From Bettongia penicillata ogilbyi (Eukaryota; Chordata; Mammalia; Diprotodontia; Potoroidae): a DNA stretch of 64,000 bases. The stretch lies in assembly GCA_023548195.1 (NCBI GenBank), contig JAJHZJ010000418.1, forward strand, positions 1,396,417-1,460,416. The letters are read 5' to 3'. Shown here one piece after another: positions 1-12,137 of this stretch (positions are counted from its first letter, which is position 1; every line of letters starts with the position of its first letter). Under the pieces are notes generated by a model. The model worked only from the letters and a program-made list of their open reading frames with translations, ran no database searches and was not told where the DNA came from. Both the position numbers and the translations under genes were made by a program.

Positions 1-39
1 TAGTAAATATTTGTCAATATACTCCATCTCCATAGTCCC

Positions 40-443
40 CAAACTCTGCAAAGAAACAGAAGAGGTGTCTTCTCATTTTTCTTTTTCAGGATCATCTGGT
101 TGTATTAATTTTAGAGCAATTTTTCTTTTGATTATTTTTTGCTGCTATTGTTTCCATTTACACTGTTGGAGTCATCATATATACTGTTTTCTTGATTCGT
201 CTTATTCTTTAGTTAATGTAAATCTTTTCATGTTTCTCTATATTCATTATATTAATCATTTCTTATACTGTAGTGATATCCCATTACATTCATTTACTAC
301 AATGTTTAACCACTCTTCTTTCAGTGGGCATCTACTTTGTGTCTAATTGCTGGCTACCATAAATAGAACTACTATAAATATTTTGGTGAATATGAAGCCT
401 TTCTTTTTGTTATTGACTCCTTGGTGTATGTATCTACACATAC

Positions 444-478
<35 letters not shown>

Positions 479-790
479 CCCCTAGCAATGTAGTGTCTAG
501 GTCAAAGGATATGAACAATTTTCATCACTTTACTCAAATAATTCCAGATCGTTTCCCAGGATGCTTTGGCCCATTCATATTTCGGTGAACAATTAATGTA
601 TCCATTTTTGTTTAATTCCTCCAGAACTGACTATTCTCACATTTTGTCATCTTTCCTAATTTTTTGGGTGTGATGTTGAACTGAAGTATTATTTTATTTG
701 CATTCCTCTTATTGTCAGTAATTATTTGAACAATCTTTCATATGGCTATTAATAGTTTGTAAGTGTTTTCAGAATTACTTGTTCTAGGAC
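40..790 (-). mobile_element. Old L1 fragment, ORF2 C-terminal end, antisense
   Basis: The plus strand resembles the reverse complement of L1 ORF2 C-terminal coding sequence. The order of phrases (cattacattcatttac, then the gggcatctac segment, then the caaaggatatgaaca segment) follows the better preserved antisense L1 copy at 47.5-48.0 kb. It is strongly diverged, with no open frame, and an AC microsatellite sits inside it. Confidence 0.6.
443..472. repeat. (AC)n microsatellite
   Basis: About 15 uninterrupted AC dinucleotides lie inside the old L1 fragment. Confidence 0.95.
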
Positions 791-834
791 CTTTCAAAAA
801 TAGGATAAACTGTTTATGTCTCAACCCAAAAGCT

Positions 835-1450
835 AGCATTATAAGCAGCTGGGAGATATCAAAAGTTTTCACTAATAAATTAAAAACTAAAGCAAGGATT
901 TCCTTTTTCCCTTGTGTTATTTAACAGTTCTAAAAATGCTAGCACAGTAACAATAAGTGAAAGAAATTAAAAAATGTAATGATAGACAAAGAGAAAATTA
1001 TTTGCTGATGACACTTTAATTTTCTTAGAAAATTCTAGAGAAAGGATAATGCAACTAACTTAGATAATTAAGAGCTTCAGGAAACTAGCAGGACATAAAA
1101 TTAATGCATAAAATCACTAACATTTCTGGTTAGAAAAAAAGAAAAGAAAATTTGTGAGATAATAATGGAAAGGGAAATCATATTCAAAATAATTTTTAAA
1201 ATAATGAATTATCAAGGAATAAGGCTATCAAAGCATATTCAAGATTTACATTGCTTTACAGTAATTATAAAATGTATCATAAAGAATTGTAGAGATATTC
1301 AGTGCTCAAGGCTGAACTATAAAATAAAAATTGTGACATTATGTAAATTAATTTAGAAATTTAACATTATACCAAACTACTATGAGGAAATTTAATGGAG
1401 CTAAATGAAATTTATTTGAAAGAACAAAAACATCTATAACCTCTTAGGAA
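835..1450 (+). mobile_element. Old L1 fragment, reverse-transcriptase region, sense
   Basis: Positions 1001-1012 read tttgctgatgac, which encodes FADD, the catalytic core of LINE-1 reverse transcriptase. Downstream wording (aaactagcaggacataaaattaatgc) corresponds to the 'KLAGYKIN' segment that follows FADD in L1 ORF2. Stops and frameshifts are frequent. Its orientation is opposite to the L1 piece just upstream, so the two are separate insertions. Confidence 0.7.
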
Positions 1451-1574
1451 ATAATGGGAAAAAGAGGAATAAGAGGATGTCACATTTTCAGTCCTCAAAT
1501 TATATTATATATTTGTAAAATTAGAGAGAAGTAATATAATTCCTTGTGAAGCAATCAGCAACATTAGAACAAAT

Positions 1575-1876
1575 CAGTCCGTACTGTCCAGTGATTGTAC
1601 CTCTTTTCTCCTGATGATCAGAGGTCCCACATTGTCTCTGGTTTCTTTGTTGTGCTTTGTGTGGGCAGCATGGCGGAATGGAAACTTCTTGGACCTTTAA
1701 CAGCAGCAGTACATGCCTTTTTCTCCCAAGTCTTCCATGTCAAATGTATGGACAATCTTGGAATTGTCTTTCTGAATGATAAGGTTAATCATGGACCTAT
1801 AGCATTTTTCTTTAACCACAAACTTTTTTGTAGACTAGGTACCCCACCACAGCAGCCCCAGCAGCCAGTGCTACTT
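1575..1876 (-). pseudogene. CISD1: CISD1 (mitoNEET) processed pseudogene
   Basis: Read on the minus strand, this stretch encodes a broken copy of CISD1, the outer mitochondrial membrane 2Fe-2S protein. Recognisable pieces in order are a GYLVYKK membrane-anchor end, [19 protein letters not shown], the cluster-binding region YCCC-stop-[25 protein letters not shown] and a lysine/arginine-rich end. FDMEDLG and AHTKHN fit CISD1 rather than CISD2. It begins near codon 18 of the family protein and has no introns, which fits a 5'-truncated retrocopy. It is dead: one extra base after the KK pair shifts the frame, the tryptophan of the CRCW motif is a stop, and the third cysteine ligand is arginine. 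The first two cysteines and the histidine ligand remain. Sequence past the stop may be residual 3' UTR. The plus-strand open frame of 104 codons here is only a shadow. Confidence 0.88.
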
Positions 1877-2109
1877 GACACTTGTAAAAAAAATTGGATA
1901 AATCAATAGAACAGAGTATATATAAGGTAGACTCAGAAGCCTTTAAACTCAATAATTCATAGTTTAATAACCTAAGAATTGTCAAATAACAAAATAGAAA
2001 AGGGAAACCTTTGTTTTATTCTGGTAATTAGTGGGAAAACTTCTAATATCTTGCCACTGTCTATAATGCAAATGAGAATATGTATTGGAATAGGTAAAAA
2101 TGAGTCAGT

Positions 2110-2620
2110 GAGACTAACCAGAAGGCTACTATAATTGTTTAGGCATGAGAATCCATATCAGGATGGTGGCTGGCTTTGTTTGTTTGTTTTTTAAGAGAAG
2201 GGAACGTATATGAAAGATGCTGTGAAGGTAGAAGTGACAAAACAGAAATAGACTGAATATGTGCAGTTAATGCAGGTGAGGACTCAAAGGATGACACTGA
2301 GGTTGAGAGCCGAGGTGACTGGGAAAACACTAATATCGTTTTCACTAATAGGGAAGTGTAGAAGAGGAAGATTTGAAGAAACAGATAGTGAATTCAGTTT
2401 TAAATATCTTAAGTTTGAGATGCCTACAGGATATTCAGTTGGAAATGTCCAAGACACAGTTACTACTGTGAGATTAGAGCTCGGGAGAATCAATGGGGCA
2501 GGATATAGATCTGGGAATCACCTGCATAGAAATGATCATTAAACCTATGGGAGGTGATAAAATTGCCAAGTGAGATGATATAGAAGATGGCTCTTAATCT
2601 TTTACGTGTTATTGAACACT
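2110..2620 (-). mobile_element. L2 LINE fragment, ORF2 region, antisense
   Basis: The plus strand carries the reverse complement of L2 ORF2 coding sequence. The phrases aagtttgagatgcctacagg, atagatctgggaatcacctgc and gcatagaaatgatcatt correspond to the 'HLKLNMSKTE' and 'YADDSQIYIS' region and its neighbours. It is old and interrupted by stops. Confidence 0.7.
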
Positions 2621-2639
2621 TTGGAAGTCTGATGAAGTT

Positions 2640-5600
2640 TATGAATCCCTTCTTAGAATGATGCCTTAAAATAGGTGAAGGAAATGTTAAATTAGTGTTA
2701 GTGGAAATACATATTTACTTTTCCCTCATTATATATGTCATCTTTCAAATGTAATGTTGGTCTTCAGGGAAAATGGTTGTAACATTGTAAGGTCCTATGA
2801 TAGAGGGAATATAAAGGTCATAAAATTTAAAGTTGGTGGCACAAACTTTGCATAATTGAGTTGACTTCTCCAAATTAAAAATTCTGCAGTGAGATAATCT
2901 TGTTTTGGTTTTCTGAACAAGGTACAATTGTGATTCAGATATATTTGTTCATGTCCCAATTCTTTCATCAAATCAAAATTGCAGTATAAGAGTAAGAACT
3001 AATAAACAACATATTAGACTTTGTTGTACAAAAGTACCCTGTTTGTTGCTTGTTGGGTTATCTTCCTTTGTTGAAAATCCTCTACATTACAGGACATCAT
3101 CTGTTCAATGGGATAAAGACTGACTATAAACCAAGAAGATGACAGGAATCTAAAATAATTTTATTGACCATCACATTAAAAATATTAGTCTGAACGTCTC
3201 TTCTTTCACTCTTGGGTTTGTTGCCTTCTGTATATTTTTAATAAAAATATATAACAAACTGTATAATTGAAGTTCAAAATAATTACTTATTTGTGTAAAA
3301 TTTATAATGCAGGATTCTACTTTTAGCCAGGAAATGCAAACAGAGCCTAGAGACAGCTTGTTCCCTAACCCCAAATTCATTCCATGTTGCTATAGCATCA
3401 CCCCTGAGAAAAATGGAACAGCCATCATTTGTCCTCATAGAACCACTCAATGGGCCTTTGTCAGCTGTTGAATTATAGTATTAAAATTTAAACACTAGGG
3501 ATTTAATGGAGGATTATTATGACACCCTGGTGCATTCTTCCTGTTGCCATGGGCAACAAACCCAAGGCAATAGAAAAAAAATTTAAAAGAGGAGCAATTC
3601 TTTAAACATGAAAGAGCTATCATACACTCTAATCTACTTGGATTTGTTTGAATTATTTTAAACTGTGGTAGTCTAGAGCTCAAATTTTCTAGTCCAAATA
3701 TGAAAAACTTTAGCAACAGCTCAGTTCACCTTCAGAGGCACAAGATATTTCCACAGATTTCTAAAAGATGAACTTCTGTCTATAGTTTCCAAACAGCTTG
3801 GTCATTATCTACCCTATGTACAAAAAGGCCAAGGGCCCAACATTTTGCAACTCTAATATACTGAAGTTCTCTGAGAATTAAAGATGCCTTACTACTACTT
3901 CTAGAGAAACCTCTTCTTCTGTCTGGTATGTAATGACTGAGAAAGACCCTGGTAGAATTTGAGAGGGCTTCCTGCTTATGAAACCTGATTTAGCATGGGC
4001 TGATGAATGAAGTCAGAAGTGCTCCTGCCAATGGTATGTCTTGGATTGGTCAGGTCCATATGGCTAAGAAATGGAGCCAAACAAATGAGATTGATGAATG
4101 CAAAAAGCTTTGTTGGGATCTTGTTAAATGATCATCAGATTGTAAAAAATGGTGGAGGTGTGAGAGCAAATGAGATTTCTGTTTGTCATTCTTAGTGTAA
4201 ATTTACTTTGAAATGAGTTTTTTTAAAGGAAATTTTAAAATATTTTCTCTTTTGATTATCAGACTTATAATTAGATGTGTGCTATTTTAACTACCTTTCT
4301 CTTTCTTTCCTAGCATTCAGATTTGTGTATAATCCTTGTACCTGTTCTTTTGATGCAATTCCATATCCATCTTTGTTTTCCTCCTGCCCACTAAAAATAT
4401 GGACTGTAAGTTAAAGCTTTCTTCATCTTCTGTCATTTTTTTCTCTGGATTTTCTTCTTTTTTTGGGGTGGGAATAATCTCTCTTTTGTCATTTCAAAAT
4501 TCTGTATCCATCTAAGATATGCTTTCCCCAAGTCCTGTCTTTATTTTTAGGGCTCTAATATTTGTCCCCACTTATATTTGTGTTCCTTTTGCTTATTAGC
4601 AATGCCCTGTGTTCCCCCTCCATGCTTCATTTATTTTTCGTTTCTGTCTTCTTACCTCACAACACAGACCGTCTTTCGAGTACCATTCAGTTTTCTTTGC
4701 TACTCTTTCTCCTCTTTGATACCATTGTCAGAGTAGACATTTTCCATTTGTATTCATTTGTAGCACACTTGTACGAGTCAAATGATAGTCTGTTTTAGGG
4801 AGGGTTTTGTTTTTGTTTTTTACTTTTCTAGTGTTCTGTGAACAAAAGTACTGTGATATTTGTCAATATCTCCATCAAATCTTGAAGTGGCTGGATGGAA
4901 AGTGTCCCTACGCTTTCGTCTCAGAGCATCTTTATGTCGTCCTCCTCTTTTCCAGTTGTTGTCTGATGGAAGTCTAACATAGCGTCTAGCCATACACCCC
5001 ATAGGCTGAGGACATAGGTGCTGGTAACTTTTGCCAAGCCCTGTCCTTTACCTGCCCTTAAGATTTGCCCTGAGTTCATTTATGTTGAATAAGGAAAGTA
5101 GGCTCCTGAGTGTTCCAATTGTAGCCTTAGAATTGATCCTAAGGATCAATTCATTTTTTTGACTTTAATCTAAGCCGTACCCCCAATAAGTTGAGAACAA
5201 GTACAAAGATGGCAAGAATACAAACATAAACCATATATGAAACAGACAGCTTTAGTCCCACGCAGAAAGGAGAATAATATTAGCAAAAAAGGAATCCTGG
5301 ACTTCTTAGTGTTCAGGTCTCACTGAGCCATTCGTAACAGTACAGCTCACTTTTCACACAGTCCCTTTACTTTTCACCTTCTCTGACTACAACCCAATCA
5401 ACACCAAATGGGCTCTTTTGGGTGTTTTTTTCATCTCTGTGGGCATTTTTTCGCTTTTCAGCCAGTCTTCTACTGACTCTTCTGCTGCAATTGGTCTGGG
5501 AGTCACTATCTTGATGCTTAGATGCCAACGAATGAGAAGGAAGATACCAGCTGTCTTTCAAGGTCTCACAAAGGTATTTTACCAAAGAAAAGAAGACGCA

Positions 5601-6030
5601 ATTGGTTGGACTTGACCTTTGATTCCATCATTTACTTCATAAGTTAACCCTATCCTTGGGCAATCTATTCAAATAATTTATGCCCTACCCAAGTCAGAGC
5701 AGAACCTACCTGGGTAGGGTATGAACCACAAAGTTAGTCCAATCTCATTATCATTAATGCCCTTCAAGAGGCTGAACTTTTAAAATCAGGACTTTACAAA
5801 AAAAGGGGGGGAGGACTGAATCTCCCAGAATCATTGATTAGTAATAATTTATGTCATCTTTTTAGTATATCTGCTGACTTCCAATTCAGCAACCAATTAA
5901 ATGTGTCCTCCTAGTAGATATGAAGCAATCAGAAGGCATTTGTTCCTATTCCAAAAAGTCTGGGGAAGGGCCCCTAAATCACACAACTCCCTTAGAAAAG
6001 GCATTTTTGTGCTATTAATATGTTGTCATG
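2640..6030. other. Unassigned stretch
   Basis: I recognise no gene or repeat family here. Open frames are at most about 78 codons and look random in AT-rich DNA. The only notable items are a small palindrome at 5130-5152 and a basic 60-codon minus-strand frame ending near 4820. Confidence 0.5.
5130..5152. repeat. Perfect short palindrome
   Basis: Arms gaattgatcc and ggatcaattc (10 bp each) are separated by taa. No associated element was recognised. Confidence 0.9.
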
Positions 6031-6039
6031 AATCATAGG

Positions 6040-6215
6040 GAGATATGATCATAGATTTAGAGGTAGAAGGTTATTTGTCAAATCTTGAAGGTGAGGAAAC
6101 TGTGACCATGGGACTCATCGAAAGTCATGTAGGTGGTGAGTGGCAAAGCCAGCTTTTCAACTGAAGTCCCTTGATGCCAAATCCAGCATTCCTTCCACTG
6201 CAGCAGATCTATTAT
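6040..6215 (-). mobile_element. L2-tailed CORE-SINE, antisense
   Basis: It reads atcatagatttagaggtagaagg, then gaggaaactg, then the ggtgagtggcaaagcc segment and a cattccttccactgca end. This is the reverse complement of a tRNA-derived SINE whose tail is shared with L2. Confidence 0.65.
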
Positions 6216-6689
6216 GCTCTTTTAAGCTGAGCTCCTGAAAAGTGAGAGTCATAAACTCAGGGAATTCCCATTGTGAGTCTCAACAGCTCTCCTTATAGAG
6301 ATTGAAATGGATCATGGAATTGAAGAGGAAAATATGTTTTTATCAATATTAAGAGACAAAAGCAGTTATCTGTTATCAGTAACAATGGAAGAAATATCAG
6401 TTAAAATGGTTTGACTAGTCAGTTCATTCTGATGACAGGAGCAACTGAGAGAAAAGCAAATATGTAAATAGCAAATAGTGTCCTATAAATTTGAGTTAAT
6501 GTTTTAAATGATGTGTTACTGGGTGTCTTGAGATCAAATCTAGGCTTTGCTTGTATTTTCCATCCTATTTTGGGACTGTGGAAATTCTGGGAGGTGGATG
6601 ATTGGTACCTTTGATAAAGCATATGCCTTCAAGAAAATCTGTGGTTGGGCACCCAAATGTATTGCAATATAGTCGAAGAACATTAGCAT

Positions 6690-6860
6690 GGGAAACAATC
6701 TTGGAGATCACCTTGTACAAGCCCATCATTTTATACATAAATAAAATGAGTTAGAGAGGTCAAGTAATTTAACCCAAGTGACAAAGGAAGTTAATGTCAT
6801 GGCCAGTGCTATATCTGTGGTCCTTGAGTCCTGATCTAATAATCTACCATTTCTCACTTC
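6690..6860 (-). mobile_element. L2-tailed CORE-SINE, antisense, degraded
   Basis: The same order of motifs as the preceding SINE is visible (cttggagatcacc, the gagaggtcaagtaa segment, cctgatctaataatctacc), with more divergence. Confidence 0.5.
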
Positions 6861-6989
6861 ATCATGTAACAACCTTTATTAAATATATGTATATATTATG
6901 TTATATTCACATATAAATGAAAATATATTCTATATGAATTATATCCGTACATTAAATAAATAACAGTGATGAAAATCTGGCATCCTTGT

Positions 6990-7330
6990 ACCTCAACTCC
7001 AGCCCCAACTAAGGACACACAAAACCTACTATAAACATGTAAAGTTAATCTAAACAAATTTCCACGTTGGCCACATCAAAAAAAAGTATTTGCCTCATTC
7101 TCTGTTCTGAATCTTTTACCTCTCTATCCCTCTCTAGCATAAAGTGGGTTAACTGCACTTTTTATCATTAATCCTGGAATCCTGGTTGGTCATTACTCTG
7201 ATTAGAGTTCAGCCCAATAATATTTCATCATATTTATATAGTATAATTCCCCAATTTATGGACATTCCTTCATATTTCTATTCATTGATACCTCAAAAAA
7301 AACCATAAATATTTTTGTACATCTTTAGAA
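6990..7330 (-). mobile_element. Old L1 ORF2 C-terminal fragment, antisense
   Basis: The segment tatttcatcatatttatat, followed by ccccaatttatggacattcc and ataaatatttttgtac, parallels the antisense L1 ends elsewhere in the window. Confidence 0.55.
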
Positions 7331-8705
7331 GTTTTTTTTTTTGGTTTTGTTTTGATTAGAACTAATCCCTCCCTTAATCTACTCTCCCTCTAATTTTCTT
7401 CCCCTTTTCCCCACTTTTCCCCAATTTCCTTTCCCAAAATGTATTTCTGTGCCCAACTTTGGGTGCATATGTGTACACATATGTAGAACCAGTTCAAATG
7501 AAATTGAATTTCAAGTGTCATCTACTTTTTCCCATTCCATCCTTTTTGTTGGTATAGATGTCTCTTTGTATACCCTGATTAGATGAGACAACTTTCCCTA
7601 ATGTTCCTTTCCCTCCTTCCCCTTTCTCTGCTTCCCTTCTCTTTCCATCATTTGCTTAAGATGATCAAAGACATAACAGAACCACTTCTTGACCTTGTCA
7701 AATTAGACTCCCTCTGTGATCTCTGATCATTATAACATTAAAAGGTTATTCATGTATCATCTCCCATATTTGAATGTAATTTATGTTTGTTTAATCCTCT
7801 ATCGCCTGTCATTCATGTTTACCTTTTTATATTTCTCTTTACTCCTATGTTTGAACATCAGAATTTCTACACAGCTCTGATCTTTTCATCAGGAATGCTT
7901 GGAAGTTCGCTATGTTGTTAAAGGTACATTTTCTCTCTGTAGCATTATACTCACTGTTACTGGGCAAGTTATTCTTGGCTATAAGCCCATATCCTTTGCC
8001 TTCTGGAATAATTAATTAATCAGTAAATATTACAAGTTCTCTCCTTCTTTACAGTGGTAGTTGCTAAATCACATGTGATCCTGACTATGACTTCTTTGCA
8101 CTTGAATCTTTTACTTTCTGGTTGCTTGCAATATTTATTCTTTGACCTGGAAAATCTGGATTTTGGCTACGACGTTCTTGGAAGATTTCAGAGGAGGGTT
8201 TCTTTTAGGAGTTAGCCAATGTATTCTATTTCCACTTTGTCCTCCGATTCTAAAAGGTCTGAACAACTTTCACGAAGAGAACATTATATACAGTAGCAGC
8301 AATATTGTTTTAAGGTCCACTTCTCGGTCAGCTCTGTGATCCAGAACTGGGAAGTGGATAATAGCTGCAAATTCTTACCTATGCCCTTCACAGTACCTTA
8401 ATCTAGTTCTGGTGGTGCCTTAGTATGGGGCTGGAACTTCCTCTTGCTCTCATGCACAGCCTCTTCCTAGGTACCGGAGTGCTCATGGCATGCTCCTGTT
8501 TCAACTCTGTGATCAGTGATCCCAGAGATCTCCCTCTCTGCCTCTCTGTGGAGCTAGGATAGATAAATGACTCGCTGTCACGTTTTCTGAATTTCCTCAT
8601 CAAGTCAAGCTGGTACATTTTCTAGATCTAGATTTGTGGGTGGGGGAAGGTTGTGGAGGGAACTCAGGTGTACTACTTTCTACCGCTCCATTATCATGCC
8701 TCCAC
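7331..8705 (-). mobile_element. HAL1-like element, antisense, internally deleted
   Basis: A T-run at 7332-7342 marks the poly(A) end. Then comes a pyrimidine-rich stretch matching the HAL1 3' region. From about 7885 it is the reverse complement of the ORF1 C-terminal coding part (tcttttcatcaggaatgctt, ccttctggaata, gatcctgact, ctttgacctggaaaatctgg). Near 8680-8705 the text tttctaccgctccattatca reads, reversed, like the L1/HAL1 5' start (gagccaagacggtggagtagaaag). No ORF2 is present, and the N-terminal half of ORF1 is missing or unrecognisable. It sits directly after an L1 ORF2 end, so it was probably inserted into that L1. Confidence 0.55.
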
Positions 8706-11035
8706 CTCTGTAACAATTTTTTAAAGTACTCTTTCAACTCCCTAAGAGGTAACTGAGTGGAATATACTAAGTAATGAAAGGTGACCCAAGCCTTAAAATG
8801 GAATTTCAGGACCAATATAAAAACATAATACTTAGATTCAACAAGTTAGACAGATAGAAAATTAGTATATAGTTTCATTCTTTACTGATCCATCTGGGTC
8901 CTCTTTATGATTATCAGCAGGAATCCTGACCCTTTGAGGTTCATGATTGCTGGTGAATGGTGATAGAAATCACCAGAGAGTATTTTACATGTCATAAATG
9001 ACTCCTCACTGTGAGTTGGCATTGCTGGGTTCATAATGAAAGCAGAACAATAGAGGTACATAAGAGAACTTATAAAAATAGTTGTGAGGATGGCAGACAC
9101 TTTTTTTTCCAATTTCATAAGTGTTTGGTTTGAGTTCAAGTTTAGAACAAAGAATCAGACCAACTTTATATTTTTTCCTTCAAAACTTGTATTCTTTTCC
9201 TTTTTAAATGGTTTTGAAACCAAACACTGTTAGAAAGCTTCAATATAAAGCATTGTTCTCATTTCAAGCACCCAGCAATGCAGAGAAATGTGCCTGATTA
9301 TGTAACTTGGGTGGCTGCACATGGATTTTCTTAAAGATACATGCTTCATCGAATGTACTGTCTTCACTTCCTAGTACCCAAAATATTCCCAAAATAGGAC
9401 CTAAAACACCACCAAGCCCTGAATTTGGTCCCAAGGCATCCAGTAATACCTGTACTTCTAAACCACATGGACTTAATAATAAGTTAACAGGCTTCTTCAG
9501 TTCTGTCTCATTCTTAGCAATAAGAAATTAGGTTTAGCACACTCTGTTACAGACATAGTCGGTGTAACTCACCACTGACTCAATTGTCAACTCTTGAGTT
9601 GAGGATTAGGTTGTGGAGAAAATAAAAATATTAAATCAAGTGTCCCTGATAAATACTGGCTCTCTGGCAGATTTGGAGCCCTTCATGTTAAATAAAAATA
9701 TGAGGTTTTTTAGTGACACTTGACCTATGAAGTCATCTCCAATAATTTTATAATGCATTGGACAAGAAATGCAAAACAAATGAATCCTTCTCACAGAGCC
9801 AAATGATTACAACAGCCTTTGACTAATTCCCTCCAGATTATGCTTTTCCTTTGCCAATTACCACCCACTTCCTCAACATGATTTTCCTGGTTTATAGGAA
9901 TTTCATATTATCATTGTCCTTAACTTACTGAATATTGATATACTTTGTAAACCCTTAATAAATGCTTGCTGATTGACTTAGTGATATCAGAGATTAACAA
10001 GTTTAATGACTATGCAGCATCTTACATTGAAAAAATAAAGGAGAAGAAATGTGTTAGCATTAGGTCTCTAGAATAATTAACCAAATATACAAATTCTTGG
10101 TAAGATTCAAAAATTCAACATACAAATTGGGGGCTCTGGTTTCTCTATACAGGTCTATTTCTTACTTATTATATGATACATATTCAAAATTGAAGGCAAT
10201 TGCATCTGGCTCACTACCCAGTTTCACTTTTATACTTTTACGGACCCTACATCCTTAGGAATAGATCACAGCATGTCCAGGCCCTTTCTTCCTGTGTGAT
10301 TCTGGCCCAAATCTTTCTTTAAATGTTCTTCAAAAGAATCATACAACAAAATGGAAGCTTTCCTTTGATTCTCTTACTATTTTTGGAGGTTCCAGTGCCA
10401 CAATTAGGCTCTCTTTATATATACATCCTACTGACACTTTTTAATTAGCCTACCTCCTTTTAAATTGATGGAGTCTAATTCCAGTCTATCACGTATCACT
10501 CTTTGGTCCATCTGCCATTTTAACTCTTCTTAGTTCATTTTTTTTCATGATTTATAGTCATCTTGCATCATCAAGAAACCATTGGCAAAGCAAGTCAAGG
10601 CAACAATTTTTATTAATTGCCTCTTATCTGCTAGGTTTGATGCTAAGGGCTAAAGAGGAAAATACAAGCAAAAAGAAAGAAAATGCTTGCCCTTGAGGAA
10701 CTTACATTGTGATAAGGGAAGTCAAGACACAAAAAGGAGTTGAGTGGAGGAGTGATGAGAAAGGAGGGGATGCAGATAACCACTCGGTGAAGGAGGTAGG
10801 GGAGCGATGTTGAAGCCCAGAGAAAGTCAGAAGCTTAGCCAGGAAGAAAATTAAATTTGGCTGCTCAAGGCCACCCCTCAGAATGAAGGCACAAGGAGGA
10901 ACTCACCAATGGTAAAACAGGACTGAAGATAAGCGAACAACAACTGAATTTTTTTAAAGTCTGCACAAACACAAAGTTTTGTTCTGCCTTCTGCAGTCTC
11001 TTTACACTGAAAAACAAATGAAATAATACCAAATC
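8706..11035. other. Mostly unassigned stretch
   Basis: No gene was recognised. A possible L2/MIR-type tail (aacccttaataaatgcttgctgattgact) lies near 9950-9982. The segment at 10590-10760 resembles a diverged mammalian repeat with the 'ctgctaggtttgatgctaagggct' theme, also seen at 23.2-23.9 kb. Confidence 0.45.
10590..10760. repeat. Unclassified ancient mammalian repeat
   Basis: It contains a diverged 'tgctaggtttgatgctaaggg' followed by 'cttgaggaacttacattgtgat', the same order as the element at 23215-23930. I cannot name the family with confidence. Confidence 0.45.
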
Positions 11036-11039
11036 TATG

Positions 11040-11250
11040 AAAGCAACATAGTGTAGTGAAAAAAGTACTGAACTGATAGGCATAACATCTGGATTCTGGT
11101 TCTGATGCTAGCTAGCCATGTGGGACTGACCTCACACTAGTTCTTGAAACTTTCTGGATTTTAGTTTCTTCATCAGTGAAATAAAGGAGTTGGAGGAGAT
11201 GATTCTTGAGAATCCTCCCTTTCTAAATTCTATGACTGTTTTAAGTGCCT
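11040..11250 (+). mobile_element. L2-tailed CORE-SINE, sense
   Basis: The head agtgtagtgaaaaaagtact, the core ttagtttcttcatcagtgaaa and the tail gttggaggagatgattcttg are in order. This is the sense form of the SINE seen in antisense at 6.0 kb. Confidence 0.65.
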
Positions 11251-11254
11251 CTAG

Positions 11255-11955
11255 GCTTCTAATTTGTATGCCAGGTTTCAGCCTGGTGTAAATTAAACTG
11301 TCTGGTTATAAACCAACTGCAAAATAGGGTTTATAATGGAAACAGCAAGTGACCCTTGGCCGCAGCAATACCAGTTGTTCCTGCTCTCGTATTAAGTTAT
11401 TCCTCGGTTCCCTGGGCACAGAACCGACACGTTATATAACACTAACGAAGGTAGGGTTACCCAATCCTTTCACCTAACCCTAATTACACAGTCTACTTGT
11501 GGCTCCTGTAATACCCAGTTCTAGTCAAGGGTGAGCTCAAAGGAAGATGTTGCTGTGACCAAACCCAGCTCTTGTTGGCTCTAAATAACCCCATTATGTG
11601 CCGTTTGCTAGTGCCACCCACTTCTGAGCACATTATTTTGCTTTCCCTTCTCTTTCTCCAGCTTGCTGGCAGTAGCTTTCTGCCCCAAATGACCTAGCGC
11701 TGGAAAAAATTCCAACCAATAATAAGACACTTAACTACAGGTACAGTACATACTGTACTCAGAGTTGTGGAGCAGACTGGGAAGAGGAATTTAGCTGGAA
11801 AGCTAGAGAGACAGAGGAGAGAGAAAATAAGATGGCTCCTGTTAACCAGAGAAAGTATGTGTCTTGGCTCTTTTTTCCCTCCTTGGTATACAGTTTTTTT
11901 TTTTTTCCTTTGAGGAAAAAAAGATTATTAGTAAGAGCAATGATGAGGGTCACAG
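11255..11955. other. Unassigned, apparently unique sequence
   Basis: No repeat family or gene was recognised. The part at 11340-11700 keeps several CpGs and looks less repeat-like than its surroundings. Confidence 0.45.
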
Positions 11956-11959
11956 TTTC

Positions 11960-12137
11960 CATGACAAAAGATTTAAATTGGCATTACCTACAGACTGTGT
12001 GACCCTATGCAAAGCATTTAACCTCTCAAAGCTGTAGGCAACCCTCTAAAATTATGTGTTGAAGAAAAGGTGCTGATCTTTATTAGTAGGTGGAGTTTCC
12101 TAAGCCAGGTGTTCCCTATACCTATAATGTCAATGAT
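11960..12137 (+). mobile_element. CORE-SINE-like copy, sense
   Basis: It reads gatttaaattggcattacc, gactgtgtgaccctatgc, tttaacctctcaaagc, gtaggcaaccctct, then tttcctaagccaggtgttcc. The same sequence order recurs at 12505-13170 and 21975-22535, which supports a dispersed SINE family. The 7SL copy follows directly and was probably inserted into its 3' end. Confidence 0.55.

Noticed and set aside
443..472. Possible CRISPR-like or other array structures at short repeats
   Set aside because: All short tandem repeats here are simple microsatellites, and the organism is a mammal.
1595..1909. 104-codon plus-strand frame with a start in good context
   Set aside because: It is the shadow of a minus-strand CISD1 retropseudogene, which explains its length and pattern.
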